Part shown: positions 5,295-7,118 of the stretch, piece by piece
How positions within the stretch are numbered: position 1 is the stretch's first letter
Layout of the letters: each line of letters begins with the position of its first letter
NCBI GenBank assembly: GCA_934716995.1
Contig: CAKUYO010000071.1
Coordinates: forward strand, 1 to 7,118
Length of the DNA stretch: 7,118 nt
Direction: 5' to 3'
DNA from: an uncultured Bacteroidales bacterium
GTDB lineage: Bacteria; Bacteroidota; Bacteroidia; Bacteroidales; Paludibacteraceae
Translations under genes and position numbers: made by a program
The notes under the pieces: model-generated
Told to the model about the DNA's origin: nothing
Databases searched by the model: none
The model's input: the letters and a program-made list of their open reading frames with translations, nothing else

Positions 5295-5612
5295 TTAAGC
5301 GATTACGATTTCTTTTACTACGACATTCGTCAAGTCCTGACGATGACCGTTCAACTTACGGTAGCCTTTGCGACGTTTCTTGTGGAAAACCAGGATTTTC
5401 TCACCGCGGCACTCGTTGTCGAGCACTTCGCATACTACCTTTGCACCCTCTACATACGGAGCACCTACTGTGATGTTGCCGTCGTTATCAACGAGCAACA
5501 CGTTGTTGAACACAACCTCGGCACCTTTCTCGGTGTCCATACGGTTGATGAACAACTTTTTGCCAGCCTCTACTTTGAACTGCTGACCTTTCATTTCTAC
5601 AATTGCGTACAT
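5295..5612 (-). CDS. rplU: 50S ribosomal protein bL21
   Basis: bL21 is a 23S rRNA-binding protein of the large subunit. The 105 residues begin MYAIVEMKGQQFKVEAGKKL, the normal start of the family, and carry the C-terminal rRNA-binding segment KILVFHKKRRKGYRKLNGHR before DLTNVVVKEIVIA. I chose the ATG at 5612. An in-frame GTG at 5618 would add only two residues that relatives lack. The gene heads a two-gene operon with rpmA, driven by the promoter at 5747-5778 and preceded by a leader of about 125 bases. Confidence 0.98.
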   Translation of the reverse strand: MYAIVEMKGQQFKVEAGKKLFINRMDTEKGAEVVFNNVLLVDNDGNITVGAPYVEGAKVVCEVLDNECRGEKILVFHKKRRKGYRKLNGHRQDLTNVVVKEIVIA

Positions 5613-5740
5613 TATCACAATTTTTATTAAATTACATCGTGCGGGGCGGCTGGATAGGTCTTTGACGCTGCTAATAACGCATTTTGTGCATTGATTTCAT
5701 ACGCTGCCTATGGCGACTTTTGTGAGCCCGAACCCGAAAA
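5613..5740 (-). promoter_or_regulatory. Long 5' leader of the rplU-rpmA transcript
   Basis: From the predicted start site near 5740 to the rplU ATG there are about 128 untranslated bases. The middle is richer in G and C than the flanking intergenic DNA, for example CAGCCGCCCCGCACG on the - strand. The last 20 bases before the ATG are A/T-rich. Leaders of this length often hold autoregulatory structures in ribosomal protein operons. I could not fold a convincing conserved structure by eye. Confidence 0.3.
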
Positions 5741-5746
5741 AGCGTG

Positions 5747-5778
5747 CAAAATTACAACTTTTTATTGATATACACAAA
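5747..5778 (-). promoter_or_regulatory. Bacteroides-type promoter of rplU-rpmA
   Basis: On the - strand TTTG (5778-5775), a 20-base spacer and TAATTTTG (5754-5747) match the -33 and -7 consensus exactly. It lies between the stop of the methyltransferase gene and the ribosomal protein leader, giving the operon its own start. Confidence 0.87.
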
Positions 5779-5791
5779 TCTGCGAACCATT

Positions 5792-5824
5792 AAAATGCAA
5801 GAAACATCCATTAACCTGCATTTT
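5792..5824 (-). terminator. Weak candidate terminator after the methyltransferase gene
   Basis: AAAATGCA (5792-5799) and TGCATTTT (5817-5824) form a perfect but A/T-rich eight-base stem with a 17-base loop, 10 bases past the stop codon. Neither strand shows a T run beyond the stem itself. Transcription may simply run on into the rplU promoter region. Confidence 0.3.
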
Positions 5825-5833
5825 CTCAAGCGG

Positions 5834-6973
5834 TTATACCCGTTTGGCGGTAACATAAACAGGTTTGTTTCCCAACCTGGCGGCTATCACATACCACTCG
5901 CCCCCATCACGCACTTTGAGTTTCTTTTTCAGTTGTTCGGGCGAGAGAGGGTAATTGCGAGTTACGATATTGCACTGCCGCAATGGCTCGCCGGGCGTAC
6001 AGGTTTCCCACACCCGCCCGGGGAAATCCGCTATCAACTCAGCTGACGTATATAGGTGGGTATTGGACGACCACTTGGCTATATGATAATGTGCACTCAC
6101 ATAGTTGTACAGTCCGGCTTTGAGTATGGCGGCATCGGGTTCATAGATATAGCGTTGGATAGCGTTTGCCATCGCCGGCACCGCCCGTTGCTCATCCTCC
6201 CTGCTGACCGTCAGCGGTCGGTAAGGTTGCCCCGCCTGCCATTGTGCAGGCAAATCCACGGCGGTCAGTCGGGGTTCACTGTCGGCAGCAGAAAGCAGCA
6301 AGACCTCTTTCACCTCATTTTCCACCGCCACCACATACGTATCCCACACCACGGCAGACAAAGCACGCAAAGCCGCCGTAATATCGAGCATCGGACTGAG
6401 TTTGAACAGCAACACTTTTGCCCTTTGCTGCAAAAGCGGGAGGAGCGTTACCAAGTTAGGTTCACAATCCTCCAAACGGAACACTTTTCCGCCATTACGG
6501 TTGCGCCGTGCGGGATCGACAAAGAGCAGGTCGCATGGCAACATATCCGAAAGATACGCCTCCGCTTCCGCATTATGAATCCGTATATTGGGTGCATACC
6601 GCCCGAAATTATGTGCGGCAATACGGCACAACTCTTCATTCCGCTCCACGTAATCCACCTGTCCGAAAGTCTGCCCGAAAAAATACGAATCCACACCATA
6701 GCCACCTGTCAGATCGGTACAAACCGAACTTTGCGGTTGCAAAAGCGGGTGCGTAGCGGCAAGCAGGGCTTTGTAGCGCGCAGTAGCCTCTGAAGAGCAT
6801 TGTTCGCACGACAGACGAACAGGATACCACCAATCGTCCAAGGCGGCAAACGCAGGCAGTTTGCGGGCGGTACGCTGCCGTCCATCCACCTGCTGCAACA
6901 TAAAACGGAAGTCGTCATCCGACATATCGGGATAACGACTTCGTTGCAATGCCAATTGTTCTACATCTATCAT
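5834..6973 (-). CDS. Class I SAM-dependent methyltransferase with THUMP-like C-terminal domain (PG_1098-like)
   Basis: The protein has 379 residues. An N-terminal helical region (1-75) leads into a Rossmann-type methyltransferase core: motif I is DLTGGYGVDS (87-96), the acidic residue that should hold the SAM ribose is Glu110 in VERN, the motif-IV-like segment is FVDPARR (151-157), and FKLSPMLD follows (190-197). The final 50 residues (NIVTRNYPLSPEQLKKKLKV, then GGEWYVIAAR) resemble the THUMP-like domain of a Bacteroidota family typified by Porphyromonas gingivalis PG_1098. THUMP domains bind RNA, so an RNA substrate is likely but unproven. I chose the ATG at 6973. A longer frame from a TTG at 7012 would place its first codon upstream of the -7 box at 7007-7000, so it cannot lie on this transcript. 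The gene has its own promoter and ends 80 bases before the rplU promoter. Confidence 0.9.
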   Translation of the reverse strand: MIDVEQLALQRSRYPDMSDDDFRFMLQQVDGRQRTARKLPAFAALDDWWYPVRLSCEQCSSEATARYKALLAATHPLLQPQSSVCTDLTGGYGVDSYFFGQTFGQVDYVERNEELCRIAAHNFGRYAPNIRIHNAEAEAYLSDMLPCDLLFVDPARRNRNGGKVFRLEDCEPNLVTLLPLLQQRAKVLLFKLSPMLDITAALRALSAVVWDTYVVAVENEVKEVLLLSAADSEPRLTAVDLPAQWQAGQPYRPLTVSREDEQRAVPAMANAIQRYIYEPDAAILKAGLYNYVSAHYHIAKWSSNTHLYTSAELIADFPGRVWETCTPGEPLRQCNIVTRNYPLSPEQLKKKLKVRDGGEWYVIAARLGNKPVYVTAKRV

Positions 6974-6999
6974 AGCCGATGCGTTTTCGAATAGTAGCG

Positions 7000-7033
7000 C
7001 AAAGGTACGCAAATTCTATAGATTGTACAACAA
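7000..7033 (-). promoter_or_regulatory. Bacteroides-type promoter of the methyltransferase gene
   Basis: On the - strand TACCTTTG (7007-7000) is a perfect TAnnTTTG. TTGTTG (7033-7028) ends 20 bases upstream and supplies the -33 box. The start site should lie near 6994, leaving a leader of about 20 bases before the ATG at 6973. Confidence 0.8.
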
Positions 7034-7049
7034 TCCGATACGGTTTTTA

Positions 7050-7118
7050 TTACAAACTACGGCGGATGGCTGCTTCCATACCGCGGATTTCGGCGAGTTC
7101 GCGGAGACGGCCGAGGAG
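7050..7118 (-). CDS. 3' end of an unidentified gene, cut by the window edge
   Basis: On the - strand an open frame enters from the right edge and runs 22 codons to a TAA at 7052-7050. The visible tail is charged and helical-looking (GRLRELAEIRGMEAAIRRSL). It is G/C-rich up to the stop and turns A/T-rich straight after, as at a real gene end. The stop lies 17 bases before the methyltransferase -33 box. Too little is visible to name a family. Confidence 0.6.
   Translation of the reverse strand, partial: LLGRLRELAEIRGMEAAIRRSL

Noticed and set aside
5612..5618. GTG start two codons upstream for rplU
   Set aside because: MYAIVE is the conserved N-terminus of bL21, and the ATG at 5612 gives the standard length.

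Overview
The window looks like a chromosomal segment from a member of the Bacteroidota, most likely order Bacteroidales. Three points suggest this. Several genes are preceded by the Bacteroides-type promoter, a TTTG-like -33 box about 20 bases before TAnnTTTG. Start codons lack Shine-Dalgarno sequences and follow A/T-rich leaders. The proteins (bL21, bL27, SerS, the PG_1098-like methyltransferase, a Cys-nucleophile amide hydrolase) read like Bacteroidales versions. I cannot fix the genus.

Layout. Positions 1-297 are non-coding: a 22-base direct repeat at the left edge, an A/T-rich block with short repeats, a sigma-54-like promoter and a structured leader. Next, on the + strand, come a small heat-shock protein (298-765) with its terminator and secG (1049-1408) with its own strong promoter. 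Between them sits a 77-base palindromic element, flanked by near-identical direct repeats, that looks like a MITE. secG converges on an exported choloylglycine-hydrolase-family enzyme (1472-2557, - strand), and the two share a bidirectional terminator.

Everything from there to the right edge is on the - strand. In transcription order from the right these are: the 3' end of an unidentified gene (7050-7118); a promoter and a SAM-dependent methyltransferase with a THUMP-like domain (5834-6973); a promoter, a leader of about 125 bases and rplU-rpmA (bL21, bL27) ending in a strong UUCG-capped terminator; then serS (3416-4792) behind a leader full of short degenerate repeats, closely followed by a flavin-reductase-like lipoprotein (2748-3404) and a terminator.

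Most of the window is housekeeping: ribosome assembly, tRNA charging, protein export and a chaperone. The exported amide hydrolase and the lipoprotein flavin reductase are the envelope-facing accessory functions. I see no phage genes, CRISPR array, rRNA, tRNA or toxin-antitoxin pair. The points most worth a second look are the MITE-like element upstream of secG, the CxC-x7-CxC loop in the heat-shock protein with its possible sigma-54 control, the repeat-rich serS leader, and the SerS insertion.
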